Source: Aurantiacibacter xanthus (lineage in GTDB: Bacteria; Pseudomonadota; Alphaproteobacteria; Sphingomonadales; Sphingomonadaceae). Taken from it: a stretch of DNA of 64,000 nt. Position numbers and translations under genes: made by a program. Under the pieces are notes generated by a model. That model had not been told where the DNA came from, made no database searches, and saw only the letters and a list, made by a program, of their open reading frames with translations. Shown here piece by piece: positions 43,639-51,773 of this stretch. Positions within the stretch are counted from its first letter, which is position 1. Every line of letters starts with the position of its first letter. The stretch spans positions 1 through 64,000 of the forward strand of contig NZ_QXFM01000010.1 of assembly GCF_003584015.1 (NCBI RefSeq). The letters are read 5' to 3'.

Positions 43639-44495
43639 GCCGTCCTTACGCCGAGGTGATCGGCGATCCGATTGCCCATTCGAAGTCGCCGCTCATTCAT
43701 GGCCACTGGCTCGGCCGGGCCGGCATCGCCGCCGACTATCGCCATTGCCGCGTGGCGGTGGACGACGTGGCGACCTATCTGGCCGAACGGCGGGCCGATC
43801 CCGACTGGCGCGGCACCAACGTCACCATGCCGCACAAGCTGGCGGTGATGGAGCATCTCGACGTGATCGAGGAGCCGGCGCGGTCGATTGGCGCGGTGAA
43901 CACGATCTATCGCGCCGAGGATGGCACCCTGCACGGCACCAACACCGATGCGCCGGGTTTTCTCGAACCGCTGCGTTCGCTGCTGGACGAAAGCCACCTG
44001 TTCCGCATGGCGCGCATTCTCGGCACCGGTGGGGCGGCGCGGGCCATCGTGAAGGCGCTGGCGGGCGAAGGCTTTACGCTGGTGCTGGCCGGGCGCGACC
44101 CGGAGAAGGCCCGCCGCCTGCTCGACGAACTTGCCCCCGAGGGCGAGCATCACGCCGTCGATCTCGCGCACTTTGCCGATCCCACCGATTTCGCCTTTGA
44201 CGACCGTGAGGGCCTGCTCGATCTGGTGGTCAATGCCAGCCCGCTCGGCATGACCGGCCAGCCGCCGCTGCACTTCGATTTCAGCCATGCCCCGCCGGGC
44301 GCCCTCGCCTACGATATCGTGACCAGCCCGCTCGACACGCCGTTCCTGCAAGAGGCGCGCGCGGGAGGCCTGCCGACGGTCGATGGCTATGCGATGCTGA
44401 TCGGGCAGGCTGCCGCCGCGTTCGAACATTTCTTCGGCCAGAAGCCTCCGCGCGAGCAAGGCGATGCCGAATTGCGCGCCCTGCTCACGGCATGA
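43635..44495 (+). CDS. aroE: shikimate 5-dehydrogenase AroE
   Basis: It reduces 3-dehydroshikimate. The GTG start at 43635 overlaps maf as GTGA. The 286-residue protein has DPIAHSKSPLIHGHW with the shikimate-binding Ser, GTNVTMPHKLAV with the catalytic Lys, and the Rossmann turn ILGTGGAARAIVKAL. An in-frame upstream extension lies wholly inside maf and was rejected. Confidence 0.96.
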   Translation: MSRPYAEVIGDPIAHSKSPLIHGHWLGRAGIAADYRHCRVAVDDVATYLAERRADPDWRGTNVTMPHKLAVMEHLDVIEEPARSIGAVNTIYRAEDGTLHGTNTDAPGFLEPLRSLLDESHLFRMARILGTGGAARAIVKALAGEGFTLVLAGRDPEKARRLLDELAPEGEHHAVDLAHFADPTDFAFDDREGLLDLVVNASPLGMTGQPPLHFDFSHAPPGALAYDIVTSPLDTPFLQEARAGGLPTVDGYAMLIGQAAAAFEHFFGQKPPREQGDAELRALLTA

Positions 44496-45085
44496 GTGCT
44501 GACGGCCCGATCCTGCTCGGGCTCACCGGCTCGATTGGTATGGGCAAGAGCACGGTGGCACAGATGTTCGCCGATCTCGGCGTGCCGGTGTTCGATGCCG
44601 ATGCCGAGGTGCGCGCGATGCAAGGCCCCGGTGGCAGCTTGCTTGGCGCAATAGAGGCCGCGTTTCCCGGCTCCACCGATGAGAACGGCGTGCGCCGCGA
44701 GGCGCTGGGCGCGCAGGTGTTCCACGATCCGGCGGCGCGTGCGCGGCTGGAGGGGATCGTCCACCCGGCCGTGGCAGAACGGCGGCGCCTCTTTCTGCTG
44801 CGCCATATCGATGCGCCGGTGCTGCTGTTCGACATCCCGCTGCTGTTCGAGACGGGCGCGGACTATGTCGAGCGGACCGTGGTGGTCTCCGCCCCGCCCG
44901 AGGTGCAGCGCGCGCGGGTGCTCGCCCGCCCCGGCATGAGCGAGGAGAAATTCGCCGCGATTCTCGCCGCGCAGATGCCCGATGCGAAAAAGCGCGAGCG
45001 TGCCGACTATGTCATCGACACCGGCCTTCCGCCCGAGGAAACGCGCGCGCAGGTCGCCGAATTGCTGGCCAGCCTGATTGCCTAG
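44492..45085 (+). CDS. coaE: dephospho-CoA kinase CoaE
   Basis: The last step of CoA synthesis. The P-loop LTGSIGMGKSTVA is near the N-terminus; VFDADAEVRAM and DIPLLFETG follow. 197 residues is the normal length. ATGA overlap with aroE. Confidence 0.96.
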   Translation: MSADGPILLGLTGSIGMGKSTVAQMFADLGVPVFDADAEVRAMQGPGGSLLGAIEAAFPGSTDENGVRREALGAQVFHDPAARARLEGIVHPAVAERRRLFLLRHIDAPVLLFDIPLLFETGADYVERTVVVSAPPEVQRARVLARPGMSEEKFAAILAAQMPDAKKRERADYVIDTGLPPEETRAQVAELLASLIA

Positions 45086-45121
45086 TTGCAAGGTCTGCCG
45101 CGAAGGCAGATAACGAGTCCC

Positions 45122-45808
45122 ATGCGCGAGATCGTGTTCGACACCGAAACCACCGGCCTTGACCCGCAAACCGGCGACCGGCTGGTCGAAATCGGCTGCA
45201 TCGAGATCGTCAACCGCATCCCCACCGGCGCGAACTTCCACGCCTATTTCAACCCCCAGCGCGACATGCCGATGGAGGCCGAACGGGTCCACGGCCTCTC
45301 CGCCGCCTTCCTCGCCGACAAGCCGCTGTTTGCCGAGCGCACGGCCGAACTGCTCGATTTTCTCGGCGATGCACCGCTGGTGGCGCACAATGCGCAGTTC
45401 GACTTCGGCTTCCTCAACTTCGAGTTGCAGGCCTGCGATCTTGCCCCGATCAGCCTCGAACGGATGATCGACACGCTGGCCATCGCGCGCAAACGGCATC
45501 CCGGCGCGAAGCACACGCTCGATGCGCTCTGTTCGCGCTACGGGGTCGACCGCAGCCACCGCGTGCTGCACGGCGCATTGCTCGATGCCGAACTGCTGGC
45601 GCAGGTCTATGTCGAGCTGATGGGAGGTCGGCAGATCGGGCTTGGCCTTGCGGTCGAGCACGAGACGACCACCGAGCGGATCGCCACCTCCTTTGCCCCC
45701 AAGCTGGGGCAGCATCGGCCAGCCCGCCCCCATTCTGCGACGGATGACGAAATTACGCGGCACCAGGAGTTTCTGAAAACATTAAGTTCCCCTCTCTGGA
45801 CGCAATGA
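45122..45808 (+). CDS. dnaQ: DNA polymerase III epsilon subunit DnaQ
   Basis: A 3'-5' proofreading exonuclease of 228 residues. Exo I FDTETTGLD, Exo II VAHNAQFDFGFL and Exo III HRVLHGALLDAELLAQVY are intact. The C-terminal tail contains the alpha-binding region. The start ATG 45122 begins MREIVFDTET. Directly after coaE, as in Caulobacter. Confidence 0.96.
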   Translation: MREIVFDTETTGLDPQTGDRLVEIGCIEIVNRIPTGANFHAYFNPQRDMPMEAERVHGLSAAFLADKPLFAERTAELLDFLGDAPLVAHNAQFDFGFLNFELQACDLAPISLERMIDTLAIARKRHPGAKHTLDALCSRYGVDRSHRVLHGALLDAELLAQVYVELMGGRQIGLGLAVEHETTTERIATSFAPKLGQHRPARPHSATDDEITRHQEFLKTLSSPLWTQ

Positions 45809-45859
45809 GGCGTCGTACCCATATCGGGTATGGTACAAGTGAGAAGCAGGAGAAGTCTT

Positions 45860-46441
45860 ATGGATATTCGTGTGTCGGGCCACCAGGTGGATACCGGTTC
45901 AGCGCTGCAGGAGCATGCCTCCGATCGCCTCACCACGATTGTCGACAAGCACTTCAGTCGAGCGCTGTCCTCGACCGTCACCTTTGGCAAGGCACCCGCA
46001 AACGCCTTTGCTGCTGACATCATCCTGCACGTCAACCACGGGCTGATCCTCAAGAGCCGTGGGCAGGCGCACGATGCGCACCAGGCCTTCGACCAGGCGG
46101 CGGAGAAGATCGAGAAGCAGCTGCGCCGCTACAAGCGTCGCCTCAAGGGCCACCACGAACAGGCAGTCCATGCCGTGCGTGAGGAAGAGGCCGCCTACAC
46201 CGTCTTCGCGCCGTTCCCGTTTGAAGATAACGATAACGTCGAGGAAGAAGTGGGCGAAGATGCGCCCGCTATCATCGCTGAAACCAGCATTGATGTGCCC
46301 GAAGTGAGCGTGGCCGATGCAGTGATGTTGCTTGACCTGCGTCACACAAATGCCTTGTTTTTCAAAAACGCTGGCACCGGACGTCATAATATGGTCTATC
46401 GCCGGGATGACGGGGCCATCGGCTGGGTCGAACCCGCCTGA
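45860..46441 (+). CDS. hpf: ribosome hibernation promoting factor HPF (long form)
   Basis: A 193-residue S30AE protein. The N-terminal domain (MDIRVSGHQVDTGSALQEHASDRLTTIVDKHF) binds the 30S decoding site. The C-terminal extension (SVADAVMLLDLRHTNALFFKNAGTGRHNMVYRRDDGAIGWVEP) is the dimerising domain that joins 70S into 100S. AGGAGA precedes the ATG. Upstream of ptsN, the order commonly seen near rpoN clusters, although rpoN is absent here. Confidence 0.95.
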   Translation: MDIRVSGHQVDTGSALQEHASDRLTTIVDKHFSRALSSTVTFGKAPANAFAADIILHVNHGLILKSRGQAHDAHQAFDQAAEKIEKQLRRYKRRLKGHHEQAVHAVREEEAAYTVFAPFPFEDNDNVEEEVGEDAPAIIAETSIDVPEVSVADAVMLLDLRHTNALFFKNAGTGRHNMVYRRDDGAIGWVEPA

Positions 46442-46501
46442 TGATCGGACCGGGCCTTGCATCGATGGTGTAAGGCTCCTGTTATAGCGAAGTGACTATA
46501 G

Positions 46502-46528
46502 GGCCCGCATCCCCGTGATGCGGGCCTT
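46502..46528 (+). terminator. GC hairpin after hpf (weak terminator or attenuator)
   Basis: GGCCCGCATC and GATGCGGGCC form a perfect 10-bp stem with a 5-nt loop, 60 bp after the hpf stop. Only TT follows, so termination may be partial, which would set the hpf:ptsN ratio. Confidence 0.55.
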
Positions 46529-46575
46529 AAGCCGAGGTGGAAACAGCCCCGGCGCGAAAGAACGAACCACAGACC

Positions 46576-47037
46576 ATGCACGCCACCTTTGCCATGAACC
46601 CGCAGTCGGTCGACATCGTCGATGCGGCGACCAAGGATGACATCCTTGAGCAGCTCAGCGCGCTGTTTGCGCGCGCCTATGAGCTGGATGCCGAGCAGGT
46701 GCTGGAGGCTCTGGTCGAGCGCGAGAGCCTTGGCAGCACCGGTTTCGGCCGCGGGGTGGCTATTCCGCACGCGCGCATTGCGCGCATCAAGCGTCCGATT
46801 GCCGCGCTGATGCGGCTGAAGCGGCCCGCCGATTTCGCCGCTGCCGATGGCATGCCGGTCGATCTCGTGTTCGGCCTGCTCTCGCCCGAAGGCAGCGGGG
46901 CGATGCACCTGCATGCCCTGGCCGAGATTTCGCGCCTGATGCGCGATGAAGAGGTCCACGAGGCACTGAGCGAAGCGCCCGATGGCGAGGCGCTTTACGG
47001 TCTGCTCACCAATGCGTCGGATCGTGACGCCGCCTGA
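46576..47037 (+). CDS. ptsN: PTS IIA-like nitrogen-regulatory protein PtsN
   Basis: A 153-residue EIIA-Ntr protein. The phosphorylated His is in GVAIPHARI, preceded by ERESLGSTGFGRG. It takes phosphate from the nitrogen PTS and regulates K+ transport and stress responses. Start uncertain between ATG 46576 and 46594, with neither having a strong ribosome site. Its 3' end overlaps the next gene by 26 bp. Confidence 0.93.
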   Translation: MHATFAMNPQSVDIVDAATKDDILEQLSALFARAYELDAEQVLEALVERESLGSTGFGRGVAIPHARIARIKRPIAALMRLKRPADFAAADGMPVDLVFGLLSPEGSGAMHLHALAEISRLMRDEEVHEALSEAPDGEALYGLLTNASDRDAA

Positions 47038-47512
47038 GCGGGCGGGCGCGGACCCCGCATCGGCGAGCGGGGCGCAGGCGCACTATCGCGCGCTCGAGCA
47101 TCTCTATGCCTCGGCCCCGATCAACGACCTGTTCGCCTCGCGGCTTGAAATCACCGAACCCGGCATGGCGCGGATCACCTTCACGGTGGACGAGCGGGTC
47201 TATCACGCTGCCGGTGCAGCCCATGGCACGATCTATTTCAAGATGCTCGACGATGCGGCCTTTTATGCCGCCAATTCGCTGGTGTCTGACCGGTTTTTGC
47301 TGACCACGGGGTTCAATCTCCATTTCACCAAGCCGGTCCGTGGCGGCAAGGTGGTGGCTGAGGGGCGCTGGATCAGCGGCAAGCGCCGGGTGTTCATCGC
47401 CGAAGCCCATCTTACCGACGAAGAGGGCGACGAAGTCGGCCGTGGCACGGGCACCTTCATGCGCTCGCGCATCGCGCTGTCGGGCCTCGACGGCTATCGT
47501 CTGCCGGGCTGA
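47012..47512 (+). CDS. PaaI-like hotdog-fold thioesterase
   Basis: A 166-residue thioesterase with YHAAGAAHGTIYFKMLDDAAFYAANSLV, the helix carrying the active-site Asp, and strands FNLHFTKPVRGGKVVAEGRWI. Such enzymes hydrolyse acyl- or aryl-CoA. The start ATG 47012 is inside the end of ptsN; a later start is possible but the 26-bp overlap suits coupling. Confidence 0.88.
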   Translation: MRRIVTPPERAGADPASASGAQAHYRALEHLYASAPINDLFASRLEITEPGMARITFTVDERVYHAAGAAHGTIYFKMLDDAAFYAANSLVSDRFLLTTGFNLHFTKPVRGGKVVAEGRWISGKRRVFIAEAHLTDEEGDEVGRGTGTFMRSRIALSGLDGYRLPG

Positions 47513-47525
47513 GACGAGGCACAGC

Positions 47526-47852
47526 TTGGATACCGCGCGCATTCCCGCTCACCTCGAAGTGGCCGGTCTGCTGCGTGCGGTGGAGGCCCAAGGGGGTTTC
47601 GGCACCGTTCTGGCTAAGGGGGAACACGAGGCCGGGACATTGCTGGTCATCTGTTGCGATCGGGGCACAAACGGTTGCCTGTTTGAACGGATGCCGCAGC
47701 TCGACGGCACCCGGAAATGGACCCTTTCCAAGCAGGAAAGCCATGAAAATCCATTGGAAATCACCGAATACTGGCAGCGCCGCAAGCGTCAGGATCACGA
47801 TCTGTGGGTGATCGAACTAGACCATCCCGAAGCGACCCGATTCCTGACCTAG
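47526..47852 (+). CDS. DUF1491 family protein
   Basis: A 108-residue alphaproteobacterial protein. RIPAHLEVAGLLRAVEAQGGFGTVLAKGE matches the DUF1491 pattern, with a C-terminal DHDLWVIELDHPEATRFL. No ATG or GTG is suitably placed; TTG 47526 (LDTARIPAHLE) with GAGG 8 nt upstream is the likely start. Function unknown. Follows the thioesterase by 13 bp. Confidence 0.88.
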   Translation: MDTARIPAHLEVAGLLRAVEAQGGFGTVLAKGEHEAGTLLVICCDRGTNGCLFERMPQLDGTRKWTLSKQESHENPLEITEYWQRRKRQDHDLWVIELDHPEATRFLT

Positions 47853-48066
47853 TGGTCTCACTCCGGTTGACTTTGGATATCCGAGGGCTATTTGGCCCGC
47901 GCCTTTCCTGAAGAAGCGTAAACCATGCTTTCCGACATTTCGGTCGGTTGTCGTGGTGCGCAGACGGGGAGACGCCGCCGGGCCACCGCACGATACTGTG
48001 GCCTTGCCGAGCGCCTGTTGATCGCGCTGGCAAGCCTTTGGCCCGGACTGGCTTCTCACCGCCCTG
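47853..48066. other. gene-free gap before the SleB-like hydrolase
   Basis: A 214-bp stretch without supportable gene. Contains GGTCACCGCC-type sequences near the hydrolase start but no clear promoter or palindrome. Confidence 0.3.
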
Positions 48067-48744
48067 GTGACGGAATACATGATTGCAGGATTTGTCCGTG
48101 TCGGGGTGATTGCCTCGGCCGTAACTCTGTTTGGCGCGACTCTCGGCACCATTGCCGAAGGCGCCAGAGCCCAGGATCAGGGCGTGGCCGAAGAGGCCCG
48201 GACGATCGATCAGATTTCTTCCGGGAACACCGCGGCCAACGAAGTGCGCTTCGTGGCGAGCCCGGTGGTCCAGGACACCGACACCGCCGAAGATGGGCCA
48301 GCCATCGTGCTGCCGCCGGTCGATGTCAGCAACCTGCGCGAACTGGTGGCGCAGACCGAAACCGGCGACGCGCTGACCGGCGATCTCAAGTGCCTTGCCC
48401 AGGCCGTCTACTTCGAATCGCGCGGCGAACCGCTGGCAGGCCAGCTGGCCGTGGCCCGTGTCATCATCAACCGCGCGGAGAGCGCATCGTTCCCCGACAG
48501 CTATTGCGGTGTGGTGCGGCAGCGGGCGCAGTTCTCGTTCGTGCGCGGCGGGCGCATACCCGAGCCCAATCGCAATTCCGTCGCCTGGCAGCGCGCCAAG
48601 GCTATCGCGCAGATCGCCGAACGCGACATGTGGGACAGCGATGCCGAAGATGCGCTCTATTTCCACGCCACGCACGTGCGCCCGCGCTGGGCCCGCTCCA
48701 AGGTGGCGCGGGCGACCATCGACAGCCACATCTTCTATCGCTGA
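48067..48744 (+). CDS. SleB-like cell-wall hydrolase (Hydrolase_2)
   Basis: A 225-residue exported protein. It has an N-terminal hydrophobic signal (MIAGFVRVGVIASAVTLFGATLG), a linker, and the SleB/CwlJ-type domain with the catalytic Glu segment CLAQAVYFESRGEPLAGQLAVARVIINR, ending in HATHVRPRWA. It likely cleaves peptidoglycan glycan strands. GTG 48067 and ATG 48079 are both possible starts; the second puts the signal peptide at residue 1. Confidence 0.9.
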   Translation: MTEYMIAGFVRVGVIASAVTLFGATLGTIAEGARAQDQGVAEEARTIDQISSGNTAANEVRFVASPVVQDTDTAEDGPAIVLPPVDVSNLRELVAQTETGDALTGDLKCLAQAVYFESRGEPLAGQLAVARVIINRAESASFPDSYCGVVRQRAQFSFVRGGRIPEPNRNSVAWQRAKAIAQIAERDMWDSDAEDALYFHATHVRPRWARSKVARATIDSHIFYR

Positions 48745-48759
48745 GACAGCGGGTATTGA

Positions 48760-48865
48760 CCGTTCGTGCTGAGGAGGGTGACGCCGTTGGCTGAACCCGT
48801 CCTGTAGCGCGAGGCTCAATCCTTCGAGACGCTCAGACTGCGTCTTCACTCCTCAGGACGAACGG
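48760..48865. repeat. imperfect 17-bp inverted repeat between convergent genes
   Basis: The arms 48760-48776 and 48849-48865 match at 16 of 17 positions (CCGTTCGT-n-CTGAGGAG type) around 72 bp containing CCTTCGAGACGCTCAGACTGC. It resembles another sphingomonad intergenic repeat class, at the convergent junction of the SleB and exonuclease III genes. Confidence 0.65.
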
Positions 48866-48881
48866 GTGAGCGGGTTGGTGT

Positions 48882-49652
48882 TCAGCCAAGCTCCACCCAC
48901 ACCGGGGCGTGGTCGCTGGCCTTTTCGCGCCCGCGGTATTCCTTATCGACGCCGGCGGCGTTCATGCGGTCGGCGCATTCGGGCGACAGCAGCAGGTGAT
49001 CGATGCGGAAGCCGTGGTCGCGCTGCCAGGCGCCGGCCTGATAGTCCCAGAAGGTCCAGACGCCGCCGCGCGGGTTCAGCACGTTCAGCGCATCGGTCCA
49101 GCCCAGCCCGAGCAGGCGGGCATAGGCGTCGCGCGATTCGGGCTGCATCAGCGCGTCGCTGGCCATCGCCTTCACCGAATAGACGTCCTTGTCCTCGGGA
49201 ATGACATTGAAGTCGCCCAGCACCACGCAGGGCTTTTCGCTCGCCAGCAGACCTTCGAGGTGAAGGCGGAGCCGCTCCATCCACGCCAGCTTGTAGTCGA
49301 ACTTGGGGCCGGGCTGGGGGTTGCCGTTGGGCAGGTAGAGGTTGGCGACGTGGACGCCGTTGAAGTCCGCCTCGATGAAACGCGCCTGTTCGTCGTCAGG
49401 ATCGCCCGGAAGCCCGCGTGAGACGTTTTCCGCCGGACCGCCATCGGTGAGGATGGCGACGCCGTTGAAGCCCTTCTGGCCGTGGGTCTCGACATGGTAG
49501 CCGATCGCCTCGAACTCTTTCCTCGGAAAGCCCTCGTCCTGGCTCTTGATCTCCTGCAGGCAGGCGATGGCGGGGCGTGTCTCCTCCAGCCATTCGATCA
49601 GGCGCGGCAGGCGTGCTTTCACGCCGTTGATGTTGAAGCTGGCGATGCGCAC
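48882..49652 (-). CDS. xth: exodeoxyribonuclease III (AP endonuclease)
   Basis: A 256-residue Xth-type enzyme of base-excision repair. Motifs MRIASFNINGVKARL, CLQEIKSQDE, LYLPNGN, VLGDFNVIPEDKD and DYQAGAW...DHLLLS...SDHAPVW are all present. The start is GTG 49652, one base after the upstream gene's stop. Downstream of and coupled to erpA. Confidence 0.95.
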   Translation of the reverse strand: MRIASFNINGVKARLPRLIEWLEETRPAIACLQEIKSQDEGFPRKEFEAIGYHVETHGQKGFNGVAILTDGGPAENVSRGLPGDPDDEQARFIEADFNGVHVANLYLPNGNPQPGPKFDYKLAWMERLRLHLEGLLASEKPCVVLGDFNVIPEDKDVYSVKAMASDALMQPESRDAYARLLGLGWTDALNVLNPRGGVWTFWDYQAGAWQRDHGFRIDHLLLSPECADRMNAAGVDKEYRGREKASDHAPVWVELG

Positions 49653-49653
49653 G

Positions 49654-49983
49654 TCAGATGCCGAAGCTCGAACCGCAGCCGCAGCCCGAGGCGGCGTTCG
49701 GGTTCTCGACCCGGAAGGCCGCCCCGCCCAGCGATTCGACATAGTCGACCGTCGCCCCGCCGACGAGATCGAGGCTGACCGGATCGACCACCAGCCGCAC
49801 GCCCGCCGTCTCGCTCACCGCATCGTCGTCCTCGGCCGTCTCGGCGAGGTCGAACTTGTACTGGAAGCCAGAGCACCCTCCCCCTTCCACCGACAGGCGC
49901 AGGATGGCGGGCTTGTGCTGGCGCTCGGCAATCGCATTGATGCGTGCGGCGGCGGCTTCGGTGAGGGTCAGGGGGCTGGTCAT
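49654..49983 (-). CDS. erpA: iron-sulphur cluster insertion protein ErpA (A-type carrier)
   Basis: A 109-residue HesB/IscA protein. The three conserved cysteines are in EGGGCSGF and the C-terminal SGCGCGSSF. It delivers Fe-S clusters to apo-proteins. First gene of the pair with xth; no isc/suf cluster is in the window, but an Fe-S ferredoxin gene lies 1 kb away. Confidence 0.93.
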   Translation of the reverse strand: MTSPLTLTEAAAARINAIAERQHKPAILRLSVEGGGCSGFQYKFDLAETAEDDDAVSETAGVRLVVDPVSLDLVGGATVDYVESLGGAAFRVENPNAASGCGCGSSFGI

Positions 49984-50014
49984 GCCCCTGATCTAGGCCT
50001 TGGCAGGCGCAGGC

Positions 50015-50443
50015 TCAAGCCGAGGTGATATATTCGCGCATCTGATCGGCCTCGGATTCGATCTGATCCATGCGGAACTTGATCAGATCGCCGATGGAAA
50101 CGAAGCCGACCATGCGCTGCCCGTCCATCACCGGCAGATGGCGGATGCGGCGCCGGGTCATCAGCGACAGCGCCCTGAGCACGCTGGTGTCGACTGCGAT
50201 GGTGATCGGCGGGCTGGTCATCACCTCGCCCACCGTGCGGCTGAGCGCGCGTTCGCCTTCGCGCGCAATCGAATAGAGCAGATCGCGCTCGGAGAAGATG
50301 CCCGCGATCTCGTCGCCCGCGAGCACCGGCAGCGCACCGATGCGCCGTTCCGCCAGCAATCCGGCGGCGGTCTGGACGCTTTCGCTGGCGGTGCAGGAAA
50401 TCACCTGCGACTCACGGCTTTCGAGTATCATCGCAATCGTCAT
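50015..50443 (-). CDS. tandem CBS-domain protein
   Basis: A 142-residue protein made of two CBS motifs (about 8-60, IGALPVLAGDEIAGIFSERDLL, and 73-125, IRHLPVMDGQRMVGFVSIGDLIKF). CBS pairs bind adenosyl nucleotides. The start ATG 50443 gives the compact form; upstream sequence lies in the divergent gap. Partner unknown. Confidence 0.92.
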   Translation of the reverse strand: MTIAMILESRESQVISCTASESVQTAAGLLAERRIGALPVLAGDEIAGIFSERDLLYSIAREGERALSRTVGEVMTSPPITIAVDTSVLRALSLMTRRRIRHLPVMDGQRMVGFVSIGDLIKFRMDQIESEADQMREYITSA

Positions 50444-50570
50444 GGCTGTGCCCTCCCGTGCCTGGCCGTGATGCGGCCTTGTCCGTATAGTGCCACGCTT
50501 TGGCCGGTCTGCGCAAATCGAAGCGATGGTTTGCCTTGCGGAAAGGTGCGCGAACGGGCATTGCGAGCCC

Positions 50571-50906
50571 ATGATTGGCTCCTCCCCCCTCGACGACCCC
50601 AAGAAGGCCACTCACGCCTGGGCGCGCTTTCGCCGTTTGATGTGGTTCATGCTCTCCATTACCGTGGTAACGGTGGTGGTGGCGCTTGCGGTGATCTACA
50701 GTCAGGTCGAGGACGTTTCGCCGCACTTCTTCATCGCCACGGCACTGGGGATCGGCCTTTCGATGCTGCTGATGAGCGCGCTGATGGGGCTGGTGTTTCT
50801 CTCCAGCGGGTCCGGGCACGATGAGTCGGTAGAAGACTCGCGCGATAAGCCCGATTCGCCGGCAAGGCCGCCGCTCGATCGCCGCAAGGCACGCTGGAAA
50901 GACTAG
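50571..50906 (+). CDS. two-helix inner membrane protein, unknown function
   Basis: A 111-residue protein. Two hydrophobic segments ([20 protein letters not shown] and [20 protein letters not shown]) are joined by a short loop, with a charged soluble tail ([22 protein letters not shown]). It is divergent from the CBS gene; its last 4 bp overlap the convergent ferredoxin gene. No family recognised with confidence. Confidence 0.75.
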   Translation: MIGSSPLDDPKKATHAWARFRRLMWFMLSITVVTVVVALAVIYSQVEDVSPHFFIATALGIGLSMLLMSALMGLVFLSSGSGHDESVEDSRDKPDSPARPPLDRRKARWKD

Positions 50907-51256
50907 CTGGCCGGATAGAGCCGGTATTGCTCGACGGGTTTCCCGCCGATCAGATGCTGCTGGATGATCTGTTCCAGCACTTCTTCATCGCATGAGTGAT
51001 ACCAGACGCCATCGGGCCAGACGACCGCGATCGGCCCGGCGTCGCAGATCTGCAGGCAATCGGCCTTGGTGCGCTGCACCGGGCCGATCAGCCCCAGCTC
51101 CTTCAACCGCTTCTTGAGATATTTCCAGGCACGCTCGCCATCGTCGCGGCGGCAGCACTTCTGCTTCTCGGAAACGGCACAAAGGAAGATCTGGCGTGTG
51201 ATCGCGTCGCCGCCGATCTTGGCCAGCGCGCGCTGCGCCTTGACGAGATCGCTCAG
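50903..51256 (-). CDS. thioredoxin-like [2Fe-2S] ferredoxin
   Basis: A 117-residue protein with the thioredoxin-like ferredoxin cysteine pattern [13 protein letters not shown] ... [12 protein letters not shown]. Relatives lie near DUF2497 genes. No ATG, GTG or TTG lies in frame upstream near the conserved start or within the first ~30 codons. The best start is CTG (51256) forming CTGA with the popZ stop, reading [16 protein letters not shown]. Electron partner unknown. Confidence 0.85.
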   Translation of the reverse strand: MSDLVKAQRALAKIGGDAITRQIFLCAVSEKQKCCRRDDGERAWKYLKKRLKELGLIGPVQRTKADCLQICDAGPIAVVWPDGVWYHSCDEEVLEQIIQQHLIGGKPVEQYRLYPAS

Positions 51257-51771
51257 CGCGACTTCCCCGCGATGCGGTCGATCTCTTCGCGCACCAGCTG
51301 TTCGACGATGGCGGGCAGGTTGGTATCGAGCCATTCGGCCAGCATCGGGCGCAGCATCTCGCGCACCATGCCTTCGAGCGGGCTTCCGCCGGGGGCATCG
51401 GCATGGCCCGCATCGCCGCTGGCAAGCATCGCCAGCGCGGCAAAGCTGTCGTTCACGCTCTGCCGGGCGGCGTTGCTGGTGAGCGGTTCGGGCTCGACCA
51501 CCGGTTCGGCCTCCGCACTGTCGGCGGCTTCGGGAGGGCGCTCGCCATCGATCATGACCTCGGCCTCGCCGAGATCGAGCACTTCGTCCGAAGCCTCGGG
51601 CGTAACCGGACTGTCGTCGCTTTCGGCGGGGGCTGGCGCGTGCAGGCTCGTGGTGAAGCTCATCGACCGGCGCTTGCGCTTTTCGTCGGCAGCGACTTCC
51701 CGGTTTTCGCGTTCGATCACCCGCTTGATGATGCCGAGGATTTCCGCGGTCGAGGCTTCCGAGTGCTGCAT
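51253..51771 (-). CDS. popZ: polar organising protein PopZ-like (DUF2497)
   Basis: A 172-residue DUF2497 protein. The N-terminal helix ([16 protein letters not shown]) that binds client proteins is followed by a Pro/Glu/Asp-rich disordered linker. The C-terminal self-assembly helices ([35 protein letters not shown]) complete the family pattern. In Caulobacter PopZ tethers ParB-parS at the pole; parB lies 18 kb away across the origin. It starts 3 bp after tolC's stop and its own stop overlaps the ferredoxin's CTG. Confidence 0.9.
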   Translation of the reverse strand: MQHSEASTAEILGIIKRVIERENREVAADEKRKRRSMSFTTSLHAPAPAESDDSPVTPEASDEVLDLGEAEVMIDGERPPEAADSAEAEPVVEPEPLTSNAARQSVNDSFAALAMLASGDAGHADAPGGSPLEGMVREMLRPMLAEWLDTNLPAIVEQLVREEIDRIAGKSR

Positions 51772-51773
51772 GA

